Origin: Babylonia areolata
Lineage: Eukaryota; Mollusca; Gastropoda; Neogastropoda; Buccinidae
Direction of reading: 5' to 3'
NCBI RefSeq assembly: GCF_041734735.1
Contig: NC_134910.1
Span: 8,311,299 to 8,375,298 of the forward strand
Length of the DNA stretch: 64,000 nucleotides
Of the stretch, positions 34,766-45,795 are shown piece by piece. Position 1 is the first letter of the stretch; every line of letters begins with the position of its first letter. The notes below the pieces were generated by a model. The model did no database searches. It was not told where the DNA came from and was given only the letters and a program-made list of their open reading frames with translations. The translations under genes were made by a program, and so were the position numbers.

Positions 34766-36345
34766 GATCAACACATCGTCCACGAAATCGCCAAGCAACT
34801 TGCCAAAGGCACCCAGATCCATGTCGTTCTGGATTTCTCAAAGGCGTTTGACGAGGTCCCGCATTCCTGCCTGCTTACACAACTGGACTACGATGGAGTG
34901 CACAAAAACACCCTTCAGCGGATCTCCACATTCCTCAGTCAGCACCAGCAACAGGTGATTCTGGAAGGCAATAAATCAACGCCGGTCGACGTCATCTTGG
35001 GAGTCCCACAGGGTGCAGTCCTGGGTCCTTTTCTCTTCCTCACCTTCATCAACGACCTCCCCGTAGCTGCCTGTCAAATTCAGCACCGCTATACTCTTTG
35101 CCGGTGACTGTCTCCTCCTGAAACGATTTACCTCCCTTGATGACAGCCTCCAGCTACAGCACGACCTTTTGTCCCTGAAACATTGGGAAGCATCCTGGCT
35201 AGTAAGCTTCAATCCCAGCAAATGCACCGTCATCCGCATCTCCCGAAGCAAGAGGAAAGCTGTCATACCAACTACGTACAGTCTCCATGGGCAGAAGCTG
35301 GAAACAACAGCATCCAACAAAATCCTCGGCGTCACCATCACAGAGGACCTGTCCTGGGGAAAACACTTTTCCAACACGGTCACCAAGGGCAACAGAGCTG
35401 TGGGTTTTCTCAAGCCGAACTTCCGTAAATGCTTCACCAGCATCAAGTCAGCGACTGATGGACCTACAAGACCATGGTCACATTGGTCTAAGAGAACACA
35501 TCCACAGCCTGGGACCGGACCTGTCAAAAAGACGTCACGGCGCTTGAGAAAGTGCACCACAGGGCAGCTCGCCAAGTCTTCAACAACTACAGCGATCAAC
35601 ACGGGGCTGTGTGACCAGTATGCTCAACACACTGCAGTGGGAGCCTCTCTCACATGAAGAAGACAACACAGCCGCCTAACCATGCTTTTCGAGATCAATA
35701 ACAGCATGGTTGACATTGTTATAGACGGGCGCAATAGCCGAGTGGTTAAAGCGTTGGACTGTCAATCTGAGGGTCCCGGGTTCGAATCACGGTGACGGCG
35801 CCTGGTGGGTGAAGGGTGGAGATTTTTACGATCTCCCAGGTTAACATATGTGCAGACCTCCTAGTGCCTGAACCCCCTTCGTGTGTATATGCAAGCAGAA
35901 GATCAAATGCGCACGTTAAAGATCCTGTAATCCATGTCAGCGTTCGGTGGGTTATGGAAACAAGAACATACCCAGCATGCACACCCCCGAAAACGGAGTA
36001 TGGCTGCCTACATGGCGGGGTAAAAACGGTCATACACGTAAAAGCCCACTCGTGTGCATACGAGTGAACGTGGGAGTTGCAGCCCACGAACGCAGAAGAA
36101 GAAGAAAAGAAGAAGACATTGTTATGTCCCTCTTCTACACCAAAAGGGACAGCCGGACAAGGGGAGCCCAAAGACTGTTCCAGGAACGCACCACCCACCC
36201 AACACTCCAGCACCTTCTTTCTGGGAACCCTGCATCCAGTGGAACAACCTTTCACCCAGCCTCACGGATACTCTTCAATTGGAGCTCTTCCAGGCTGGTC
36301 AGGGTCAGCATACTGCCTTAGCTAGGAAAAACTAACCAGCAGCAT
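34766..36345 (+). mobile_element. Jockey/CR1-like LINE, reverse transcriptase region, split by a SINE
   Basis: In order: HVVLDFSKAFDEVPHSCLLT, VILGVPQGAVLGPFLFLTFI and NDLP, LFAGDCLLLK (the FADD active site has become FAGD), SLKHWEASWLVSFNPSKCTV, ILGVTITEDLSWGKHFSN, then LQWEPLS and LTMLFEINNSMVDIV. The frame shifts at least twice. The ORF is cut after DIV by the SINE at 35723-36114 and resumes behind it with KRDSRTRGAQRLFQ and an LFPRTV-like region. 5'-truncated and dead. Confidence 0.9.
35723..36114 (+). mobile_element. SINE family A, full length, inserted in a LINE
   Basis: tRNA-like head gggcgcaatagccgagtggt (A box) and gggttcgaatcac (B box), a body with ggtgggttatgg and catgcacacccccgaaa, and a (gaa)n tail. 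A perfect 11-base target-site duplication, gacattgttat, lies at 35712-35722 and 36115-36125. The head resembles a leucine or serine tRNA. Confidence 0.95.
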
Positions 36346-36487
36346 CACGTTACATAGTTTCAACCTTTCAGATCAAGTAGGTTTCTGAGCTACAGGCCAC
36401 CCAAACATCATACGCAGTCAGCTCAGCAGACTCTACAGCGCTGGACTACACACGTTCTTCAGAACACGGTCCAAACCAATGACGAAA

Positions 36488-36527
36488 TGCATTCTACACA
36501 CAGGAACTCAGTTTATCGTTTCACCAA
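36488..36527 (-). mobile_element. SINE core scrap
   Basis: caggaactcagtttatcgtt is the reverse of the gacgataaac.gaggtcccg core shared by SINE families B and C. Confidence 0.5.
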
Positions 36528-36597
36528 GGGAAAGAACATTTTGGTGAGTGTGGGACTGGATCATGTAAGACTGGATTATCCTGCTTCCTTTGCTACA

Positions 36598-36960
36598 GAA
36601 AGTGGCAGATTGGTTAAGATGCTAAGCTGCCAATAAGAAGAGTCCATGAGTGTGTGGGTTCGAATCCTGTTCTCGCCTTTCTCCCAAGTTTGACTAGAAA
36701 ATAATAAACTGAGCATCTATTCTTTCAGATGAGACGATAAACTGTGGTCCCCATGTGCAGAACGCACTGAAAAAGAACCCATGGCAACAAGAGTGTTGTC
36801 CTCTGGCAAAATTATGTAACAAGAAATCCACTTTGATAGGTACACAAGTATACAAGCATGCACTCAAGGCCTGACAAGCGCAATGGGTTATGCTGCTGTC
36901 AGGCTTCTGCTTAGCAGATGTGGTGTTGCGTATATGGATTTGTGATGCCTCTGAAACTCC
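36598..36960 (+). mobile_element. SINE family C, near full length
   Basis: tRNA-like head tggcagattggttaagatgc and B box gggttcgaatcct, the core gacgataaactgtggtcccc to tccactttgatagg, then the family C tail caaggcctgacaagcgc to gatgcctctgaaact. Confidence 0.88.
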
Positions 36961-37096
36961 CTGAGGATGCATTCCCACTAGGCCAGCACACAACCACCTG
37001 CTACATCAACGATGTCCTCAGTGCCCTGGCCCCTTCCCCTGACTGTACATCAGAAGACATCTCCAGAACTTACTGCATGTGTTGGAAGACCTGGCC

Positions 37097-37300
37097 TACA
37101 GTGTGTGTGTATGTGTGTGTGTGTGTGTGTGAATGAGTGTGTGCATGCTAGTGTGTGTGTGTGTGTGTGTGTGTGGTGTTAATGTGTGTGTGTGTGCGTA
37201 TGTGTGTGAATGAGTGTGTGTTTTGTATGAGTGTGTGTTTTGTTTGCGTGTGTGAATGAGTGTGTGCGTGTATGCGTGCGTGCGAGCGAGTGAGTGGTTG
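37097..37300. repeat. Interrupted (GT)n microsatellite
   Basis: GT blocks with gaatga, tgcatgc and ttttgt interruptions. Confidence 0.85.
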
Positions 37301-37356
37301 TATGTGTGGATATGTGCTCTACCCAGGTAGGCAGCCTGTTTTGCAAATGTCTCCAT

Positions 37357-37440
37357 GTTTGTACAGTGCTTAGAGCTCGGTCTTTTACCCAGGATAGGCG
37401 CTCTGTATAAGTATCCATATCAATCAATCAATCAATCAAT
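37357..37440 (+). mobile_element. L2-type 3' tail with (ATCA)n end
   Basis: gtacagtgcttagagctcgg, gataggcgctctgtataagt and atccatatcaatcaatcaat. A shorter relative is at 53513-53555. Confidence 0.55.
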
Positions 37441-39520
37441 GTGTGTTGGTGTGAGTGTGAATGAATGTGTGTGTGTGTGTATGTATGTATGTGTGTGTGT
37501 TAGTGTGTGCATGTAAGTGCATGCATATGAAAGCGTACATACACACACAAACACACACACACCATACGTATGCCTGCACTTGTGCACGCACATGTTCATG
37601 CACTCATGTGTGTGCGTTTCACACACACACACACACACACACAAAGATGAACATCAAATCCCAAGGCCCAAACTCTTTCCCCTCACACCCACCGACCTGC
37701 TATAGATATATATATATCCTTCAGACAAAAAACAAAACAAACAACAACAACAACAACATCAATGAGAGACCACCCTCCGTTTCAATGTTAACATTTCAAG
37801 TTTATTTCTTCTCCTCGCCTCTCTACACCAACCAGTGAAGCACACACATGAGCCTCTACAGACAGTGAAAGGTGACCACAGGTCTGCAGACATTTCTCCA
37901 CATGATAACACTCACCCCGACGACCCTAACACAACAGTACACCGCATGGAAAATCTATACACAGGAAACACAAACACCGCCCCCGCCCCTCCCCTTACCT
38001 AACTTCCATTCATAATAAATAACGATAATAATAATAATTTTTTTCAGGGAAAAAAATATTAAAAAATTAAAAAAAAGAAAGAAGAAACAGGCATACTCCA
38101 ACACAGGTGATTCATCTATAATCACTACTGAATGGGCTGTGATCTCAAAGTGGAGATAATCCACAGTAATAATTAAAACAAAAGGTAGATAAACCATGTT
38201 CACATTCATTCATACTTGTCATTTCATTTACTTCATATTTCTTTCATCCCAGGGTTTCATTGTTTGTAAAAAAATAAAATAAAAAAATCTTAGAAAAAAT
38301 ATGGGCTTTGTTCTGAATAGAGAAGGGGGCCAGAGTCTGTGTTGGGGGTTGGGGGGAGGGGGGGGGGGGGGAGGAGGGAAAGGGGGAGGGTAAAAAAAAA
38401 AAAGTCATACTACCTTCTCTTCCATCTATCACTGACTTTTCCATTATACCTTCATCCCCCCCCCACCCCCCCACACCCCTCCTGCCCCCACTGGACAACC
38501 AGCTACCATCCACCAACAGCAAGGAATATCTGAAGAAAAAATCATCAGGGTGTTCAACCATTTATTGTCCTGAGCTAATTTTCATTTCAATTCTTTCCAA
38601 TGAGTTTGGACATGATCATACATGTACACACACACAAACACCAACACACACACATACACAACAACAACAAGAACAAAACTACACAACCGCCCCCCCCCCC
38701 CACCCCCCACCCCCAAACCAAAGCCCCCGCCCCAAGTCAAATGTCTGTTATCGGCGTAACACCTGCCACACATCCAAACTCATGCAGTGTCCCAGTTGTT
38801 TTAAAATGCAGTTTAAAATTGGATTTTCCAATATAGCCCTATCTGTAATACTCCACTCTCACCACTCACGCTGTCCTTACTATAAATAATGGCACAACCA
38901 AAAACTTGCATCCATCATCATTATGTGACACTGCACACCATTCTCATCAAGTCAGTTGTAATGCATTTTATCATGAGTTAGCTGCTAAATGTGCTGAGTT
39001 TACTGTGTGCCTCACACATAAGCAATATGGTGTCATACTTCAAATATATATGTAGATATATTACATACATGTTATGGAATATTAACTGTGAGTACTGTGA
39101 TGGGTGTGCTTTATACAGGGTAATTTATACATTATATATATATATATATACAACACTGTGTGCTGTTTTTTTTTGTGAGTTTAGTTCACTTCTCCTATAT
39201 AGAAAAAGCCTGTAAAATAAGATACACCGTTTGTTTGTTTTTTTAAATATATCTTTGTATTTACTCTGCAATCAGTTGATCATGAATTTTTAAAAAAACC
39301 CCACAAAACTACAAATCAAAATCTACAAGTACACAACATTACATATTTTTGAATTAAAAAAAAATAAATAAAAGGCTTCAAACTTCAAGCAAATGATGTT
39401 CTACTTAATTATGGTACATATATATATATATATATTCCAACCCCCACACCCCCAAACTTTCAATATATGATAATGCCAACTGCTGCCGTGAATGTGCTTG
39501 TATGTATATGTGCATGTACA
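37441..39520. other. Gene-free stretch with GT/CA, C and T runs
   Basis: Holds GT/CA microsatellites (37440-37645), G/C runs (38340-38400, 38455-38500, 38690-38720), small (AT)n blocks and AT-rich DNA. No exon is supported. Confidence 0.6.
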
Positions 39521-39522
39521 TG

Positions 39523-39525
<3 letters not shown>

Positions 39526-39593
<68 letters not shown>
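39526..39593. repeat. (GT)n microsatellite
   Basis: About 30 GT dinucleotides ending in gcgcgc. Confidence 0.95.
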
Positions 39594-39594
<1 letters not shown>

Positions 39595-39816
39595 CAAAGA
39601 AGTGGCAGCAGGAGTGTTGAAGAGATGGAGCGCAGTAGATGGGGAGAAGGTGGGATATGCAGGGGGAGTTAGAAGGAAATAAAATGATGTTGCTTCTCGC
39701 CAAGCTGACTAAAAAAAAAAAAAGAAAAAAAAAAGCCTTTTCAGGGTTGACGGGACAGGAGAGAGGGTCACTTGGTATGTGGACAGACCTCCACAAAGGA
39801 GAAAACCTGTATCAAT

Positions 39817-40048
39817 TTAACTCTTTCCATACGAACGGCGAAAGGGACGACGTTAACAGCATTTCACCCCAATTACCATCATCAAAATATTGCAAGCGGA
39901 AGGCTCTTATACTGAAGACGTGAATGTTGACAAAGAATACCACAATTCTGACGACGGAAGCTAAAGGATGGGTCATTCAGACACCCACTGGACATCCGAA
40001 GGGTCTGTGTAGAGGAGAAGAGAGGACTGGCCGTACAGAGTGAGTTAA
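39817..40048 (+). mobile_element. 232-bp TTAA miniature transposon, copy 1
   Basis: Starts ttaactctttccatacgaac and ends gtacagagtgagttaa; the ends are imperfect inverted repeats inside ttaa. Nearly identical copies are at 41880 (+) and 57877 (-). The 232-base length is shared and no protein is encoded. The ttaa target suggests a piggyBac (or Kolobok) relative. Confidence 0.88.
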
Positions 40049-40491
40049 ACAACAGTAAGACGAAGAAGAAGAAGAAGTAGAAGAAGAAAAGAAAGCAAAA
40101 GACTACAAAACAACAACAAAAAAACAACCTCTCTTCCTTTCCATGCCTTTCGAACTCAGTGTTCAGTTCAGCCAACTCAGCCTGGGACACCTGAGTGGCC
40201 ATACAGCCCTGTGGTACTGGGACCCACCCCCAAAAAAGTTATTCATTGTATATACAGGTGTTGTTTTTTTTTCCTTCTTCATGGAAGTGTACAGGAGAGC
40301 CACTGTTGGGAAGAAGAATCTTCGTTTTCCAGATACAATTCTTATTTTACACACACTCTCTCTCCCCCCACCCCCCTTCCCCCCACTCTGTTTTTAATAG
40401 CTGATTTTTTTTCTCATATCAAATCCCTTCCTCCTAACACCCCACACCCACACCTTGAAGAAACCTGATCAGAACAAGTCAAGCACTTAAC

Positions 40492-40580
40492 GTTAACCCC
40501 TTCACTGCTGCTGACGAGTACGGGCTTGTCAGTGAAGGGCAGTCACCTCATCAAGACCGAGGCTTACACGTTACAATGTC
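40492..40580 (+). mobile_element. Small TTAA-type hairpin repeat, copy 1
   Basis: Begins ttaaccccttcactgctgct and contains gtcagtgaagggcagtc, so ccttcactg pairs with cagtgaagg. A second copy is at 63683-63765 on the - strand. Confidence 0.6.
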
Positions 40581-40616
40581 AGCCACCACTCTGTATCTGG
40601 TCTTATTCCTCCTCCA

Positions 40617-40905
40617 GGGGGCAAGGTGGCAGAATGGTTAAGACGCTTATACTGCCAACACAGTGTACCACGAGGGTCTGGATTCAAATCCACCTCTCGC
40701 CCTTTCTCGCAAGTTCCACTGGAAAATCAGAATGAGCGTCAAGTCATTCGGATCAAGACGATAAACCTCGAGGTCCCGTGTGCAGCACACGGTTGGAGCA
40801 CTGAAAAAAATCTTACCCACGACCACAAAAGTGTTGTCCCCTGGCAAAATTCTGTAAAAGAAATCCAGTTTGAAAGGTTCACAAATCTTGTTTTAAAGAT
40901 TCTTT
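40617..40905 (+). mobile_element. SINE family C, 3'-shortened
   Basis: Head ggtggcagaatggttaagac, B box gattcaaatcc, core gacgataaacctcgaggtcc to aaattctgtaaaagaaatcc. The family C tail is missing. Confidence 0.85.
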
Positions 40906-41549
40906 TACACAGACAAAAAAAGAACCTGCAACTTTTATAAGAATAGAAAAAATTAATCTAATTTTAAGTGACTGTCGATGCAAGTTTTTTTTTTCTACAC
41001 TGCTGCCATCTTTGTTAAGATGCTCTTTGGCCTGGAAGTTGACCAGATGACTCAACAATGTCAAGAATTAAGGCTCTGTGTCTGATCACCGAGTATTATG
41101 ACAACAAGAACTGGAGAACTACATCTCCAGAGCTGTGGTATGTCAAGCGTGAACAGAAATCAGAGGGAAAATGGACATTTGTCATTGTTACTTATAGTCC
41201 AGTTATTGTCCAGACGACCACACAAGGGCCATTATCAATGGAACGGAAGTGAGAGGGTGTGATTATATTGTGTTACGTGACGCCCGTTTTCTTTTTCCCT
41301 TGTGTGTGTGTGTGCGTGTGTGATAATGAACTTTTCAGATGCTTTCTTCAGCTCATCATCGCCAACATCTACTTCCCCACAGCAGTCAGTGCCCGGTCTC
41401 CTCAACCAACCAAAGTTAATCACAGTAAACTGCCAACCATGTAACTGTAGACCAAGTCATCAGCCCCATATTCAAGAAAGCACACAGCACTGAGAGTGAT
41501 ACACCATGTATGTGTGTATGTGTGTGTCATGGTGATGGGCAGATAGGTT

Positions 41550-41807
41550 TTAACTCTTTTAGCCCTGTGCCCGAGCAATGCCCCTGGTGTCAAAATCTTG
41601 TTTCATTAAAACGGTGTACACATTCCTACATATGCACAAATCACAAAGGGAACTGGACTTCCACAGCATTTCCAACTGTGTCCCCATGTGCCAATTTGGA
41701 GGGGGGGGAAACCCCGGTCAATTTCAGTATATTTTCTTTCGTTTTCTGCATCCATTTGGGAGGGAAACCAGCAAAAGCTGTTCACTCCTTAGGGTTGAAA
41801 GGGTTAA
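41550..41807. mobile_element. 258-bp TTAA miniature transposon, second family
   Basis: Left end ttaactcttttagccctgtg; right end, reversed, ttaaccctttcaaccctaag. Both carry the ttaa border. The interior (gtcaaaatcttg, aaaacggtgtacacattcct) recurs in decayed form at 47830-48015. Confidence 0.75.
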
Positions 41808-41879
41808 CAGTCTAATATTTACCATCCTGCCGTAATTGGTTTCCCTATCACTTTCCGTTGCTCAGAAAAAGCCAGTGCT

Positions 41880-42111
41880 TTAACTCTCTCCATACGAACG
41901 GCAAAAGAGACGACGTTAACAGCGTTTTACCCCAATTACCATCATCAAAATATTGCAATCGGGACGCTCTTATACTGAAGACGTGAATGTTGACAAAGAA
42001 TACCACAATTCTGACGACGGAAGCTAAAGGTTGGGTCATTCAGACACCCACTGGACATCCGAGGGGTCTGTGTAGAGGAGAAGAGAGGACTGGTCGTACT
42101 GAGCGAGTTAA
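41880..42111 (+). mobile_element. 232-bp TTAA miniature transposon, copy 2
   Basis: Same family as 39817-40048, differing at a handful of bases; here the ends read ttaactctctccatacgaac and gtactgagcgagttaa. Confidence 0.9.
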
Positions 42112-42702
42112 GATGTTATCACACACACGAGTGACTAAAGCAGGGTTATTGCACACTCACTCACTGTACACACACACGAGGCAAAAAGTTCACGTCTCTG
42201 TAGAAGAGGGACCCATGACAAATCCATAGCACACTCAGGGGGAAAAATAAACAGAAAGTCCAGTCATGGTGTAGAGTAAAACGTTCTTCCTGCTGACTGA
42301 CAAAAGCCGTTCAAAACCAGTTGTTCAATGCTAATGTCCTGAGGAATTTTCACTGGAGTACTCAACAGCTTGTTTGTTACATTTGGTACAGGAACTTTTG
42401 AGGTGTCTTTTTTTTCTTTTTCTTTTCTTCTATTGTGTGTATATGTGTGTGTGAGTGATGTGTAAAATACCGGTACTCTTATCAAAGGGTTACAACTGAC
42501 TTTCAAGAATGAGAGTCTAGTAAATTTATCTCCCTTTCAATGACAAATAACCCCAGTGGCTACTTTTTTTGTGTGTAGTTTTTGGTAGAATAATTGGCCT
42601 CTCCCTCGTTCCTCTTGTTTAAACCACAGTCTGTAGATGTTCCTTTGAAACAGGTGGAAGAAGGGTCCAGGGCAGGAAGGAAAATCCTTCAACAAACTTT
42701 CA

Positions 42703-42704
42703 GG

Positions 42705-42743
<39 letters not shown>

Positions 42744-42744
42744 A

Positions 42745-42779
<35 letters not shown>

Positions 42780-42804
42780 AATGTGTGTGTGTGTGTGTGT
42801 TGTG

Positions 42805-42844
<40 letters not shown>

Positions 42845-42854
42845 TGTGTTGTGA

Positions 42855-42887
<33 letters not shown>

Positions 42888-42888
42888 T
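42703..42888. repeat. (GT)n microsatellite with ctgtaat/tgtgatg interruptions
   Basis: Five GT blocks separated by gctgtaatg or ttgtgatg, a sign of local duplication. Confidence 0.93.
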
Positions 42889-43314
42889 TAGCCAGTGCTA
42901 CAGATGAACACCATCAAACCCAACAATTTGATACAATGCTGGGAAGAGAGGGAGGAAAAAAAAAAAAAAAAAAAAACCACAACAAAAACAACCACAACAC
43001 AAAATCCTAAGATGGCCGAAAAAAAAACCCCAAACACTCAAAACACCAATGATCCTTAACCCCCACACAACTGATCATAAACACAATTTATGCACATGGT
43101 ACTTCTCAATTCAAACATATGAGAAAGAAACTGTCTCACACATTATTAGCTTCGCAGCAGGAATATTCTGACGTACCAAAATGGATTTTCTCACTGTCTG
43201 CAGGAAAATAAGTCATGAAACCATCGACACTGACAACCGCTGAGACTGCGTAGCCCACTTGCGCAGGTAAACCAACAGTCGCTGACCCTAACTTCTGTCC
43301 CAAAGGTCCAGGTA

Positions 43315-43748
43315 AATGGAGTGATGGCCTTGCAGTAACACATCTACCTGGGCAGCAAGAAAATCTGAGCGCACAGGATCGAACCCTGCACTCGTCAGTG
43401 TTTTCTCCCCCTCCACTTGCCTTTGAGCGGAGGTCCAGACGCTGGCCATTTGGATGACGGTGGGGGTAAAAATGGTCCTACACGTAAAAGCCCACTCGTG
43501 TACATGAGAGTGAACGTGGGAGTTGCAGCCCACAAATGCAGAAGAAGAAGGAGGAGGAGGAGATGATAAACCGAGATCATGTGTGCAGCATGCACTTAAT
43601 GCACGTAAAAGAACCCATGGCAATGAAAGGGTTGTCCGTGGCAAAAAGAAAAGAAAAAAAGGGTGGTACTGTACTGTACGGACGTGCTCTCCCCGCAGAG
43701 GGCAGCCAAAATTTTAATACACAGGAGAAATCTGTTGTGGCACAAAAA
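43315..43748 (+). mobile_element. SINE family B with internal family A piece
   Basis: Head tggagtgatggccttgcagt and a B box ggatcgaacc; after ggatga comes a 104-base piece of family A, then family B resumes at gatgataaaccgagatc and runs to its gttgtggcacaaaaa end. Confidence 0.85.
43458..43561 (+). mobile_element. 5'-truncated SINE family A nested in SINE B
   Basis: tgggggtaaaaatggtccta to ttgcagcccacaaatgc and a (gaa)(gga)n tail correspond to the last quarter of family A. The pentamer gatga stands on both sides (43453, 43562) and may be a short target-site duplication. Confidence 0.8.
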
Positions 43749-44684
43749 GTGATGTAAGTGCAGAGTTTAGCAGGCACACTATACCATACCAGTGTTACAG
43801 TGTAGCACAGAGTCAAAAACCACTGCCACACATTTTTTGTTGTGTTGAATGCGTTGTGTGCTATGCCGAGTCGTGTTGTGCTGTGTCGTGTCGTGTCATG
43901 CTGTGCTGTGTTGCGTTACTTTTCGTCACAACAGATTTCTCCGTGTGAAGTCTGTCTACTCTTCCCTTGAAGAACAGTGCCTTGCCGTGCACCTCTGGCA
44001 TTGGAAATAGCTCCCTCCCCGTGACACAGCTCTTCATTAATGCCTGAAATATTTTCAGTTTGTTCTCTTCCAACGTTGAACTGGGTATACTATCCCCCAC
44101 ACTGTTATGTTGTTTTTTTTGTCTCCACCCATGGCTCCCCCACCCCCCCCCACCCTACCCCCCCAACCAAACTCTTCCCTCCCCATAGCTTCTTTTTTCA
44201 TTCATATTGCGATCTGATGCCTACTGACACTGTCGAACAATTTTTTTTTGCATTTCACAGCTGTTGACTGCCTTCTCTTCCAAACATAAACTATGAAGTA
44301 TAAACTTTTCATCATCTATAATTAAACATTTCCAGAGACTAAGAACATCAGAGTAAGTATCATATAAAAAATTTTTTTTTTAATCCTTCAGAAACTATTC
44401 CGATATACTATTTTTGACGTTGCTGTCAACTTTTTGTGCTTCTACTTCATTGATAATTATTAAAGACAGGTGGCACTGAAAGACTGTTGTGCTAAACAAG
44501 ATGGTGAACCAAAGAGTGTGTGTGTCTTGATATCATAACAAAGTAAAATAAAGCACACACACACACAAAAAAAAAACATAATCGCCAAACTGCTAACACA
44601 GAAACGCACTCTTATTCATGCTGTCTGTCACAGGCAGTCAGGTTGGCTTGTCCCTTTCAGTTATGTCTGCAGTGTGCAGTGCAT

Positions 44685-45091
44685 GTAGAGTCATGGCCTA
44701 GAGGTAACGCGTCCGCCTAGTAAGCGAGAGAATCTGAGCGCGCTGGTTCGAATCACGGGCTCAGCTGCCGATATTTTCTCCCTCCCTCCACTAGACCTTG
44801 AGTGGTGGTCTGGACGCTAGTCATTCAGATGAGACGATAAACCGAGGTCCCGTGTGCAGCATGCACTTAGCGTACATAAAAGAACCCACGGCAACAAAAG
44901 AGTTGTTCCTGGCAAAATTCTGTAGAAAAAAATCCACTTGGATAGGAAAAACAAACAAAACTGCACGCAGGAAAAAAATATATAAAAAAATGGGTGGCGC
45001 TGTAGTATAGTGACGCGCTCTCCCTGGGGAGAGCAGCCCTGAATTTCACACAGAGAAATCTGTTGTGATAAAAAGAAATACAAATACACAT
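44685..45091 (+). mobile_element. SINE family B, full length
   Basis: tRNA-like head catggcctagaggtaacgcg, B box tggttcgaatcac, the core, A-rich linker, gggtggcgctgtagtatag and the gttgtgataaaaagaaatac end. Confidence 0.92.
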
Positions 45092-45187
45092 CTGTTTCTT
45101 TCTGCATCCTCCTGTACGTCTGTGCACCTGTGTGTGCACACGTTTATACAAAGTAGTTTTTACCAAGTACATACACTCATCGCTTAC

Positions 45188-45286
45188 CGACTTTCAGTTT
45201 CTTCCGCATGGCAAATGGCATGCAGCTTGCCTTGAACAAAGGCCACCACTCATTCAGGTACATTCCAAGCAAGCAAACCAGCATGC
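45188..45286 (-). CDS. Candidate internal exon of an unknown membrane protein
   Basis: 99 bases between a good acceptor (branch-like ctaat, then gcgctcctgcaatcag) and a strong donor (g|gtaagc). The one open frame reads MLVCLLGMYLNEWWPLFKAS followed by CMPFAMRKKLKV: a hydrophobic helix, then basic residues. It enters and leaves in phase 1. I do not recognise the protein. It could be chance; no neighbouring exon joins it in phase with certainty. Confidence 0.28.
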
Positions 45287-45696
45287 CTGATTGCAGGAGC
45301 GCATTAGAAAGATGCATTTACGCAAAGATGTACCACACACCATACATGGAGAGAGATAATTCATTCATAAATATGCGACTGTCTTTTTCAGATGGAAAGA
45401 AAAGATACAAGAGTGCAAGTGTGCTTACATCACACACCCCACTATTAGAATGGAGACAGAGAGATGCAGAGAGAAGGAGGGGGAGAGAAGGACAGACAGA
45501 CAGACGGAGGGACACAGTCAGTGTTGGTCATCCTATCAAGAGGACTATGAGACATGTGCACAATGGACCGAATATTAAACCTTTTCCTTTCCTCTCTCTT
45601 CCTTCACCCCCTCTGCCACCCCCACCCCCCACACACCCCCTTCTCCATCTCCCTGCCAAATATCATTTAGAACTCTCAGTGAATGTGATGATATAC

Positions 45697-45795
45697 AAAG
45701 TTATGTATTTTCAGCAGTGCGGCAGACCTACGGGGGCTGATCTTGTCCACTAATTCGTTAGCGCCTTTAAGAGTTGCCAAGCCCACACACGTTAC
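45697..45795 (-). CDS. Candidate internal exon, unknown protein
   Basis: 99 bases after a pyrimidine-rich acceptor (cttctcttgttctgcag) and before gtatat. The frame reads VTCVGLATLKGANELVDKIS and PRRSAALLKIHNF. It enters and leaves in phase 0, so it cannot be spliced straight to 45188-45286. Not recognised. Confidence 0.25.

Noticed and set aside
34976-35602. 208-codon - strand open frame
   Set aside because: Shadow of the LINE reverse transcriptase on the + strand.
35723-35800. True tRNA gene
   Set aside because: A and B boxes are present, but the sequence is part of a repeated SINE with target-site duplications and does not close an acceptor stem.
43100-43220. Possible exon after ttattttcctgcag on the - strand, continuing 45188-45286
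   Set aside because: Phase would fit, but it encodes only about 20 residues before a stop and nothing else supports it.
45208-45753. 181-codon + strand open frame
   Set aside because: Low-complexity (GA-rich, then proline runs) with no homology; it is antisense to the two exon candidates.
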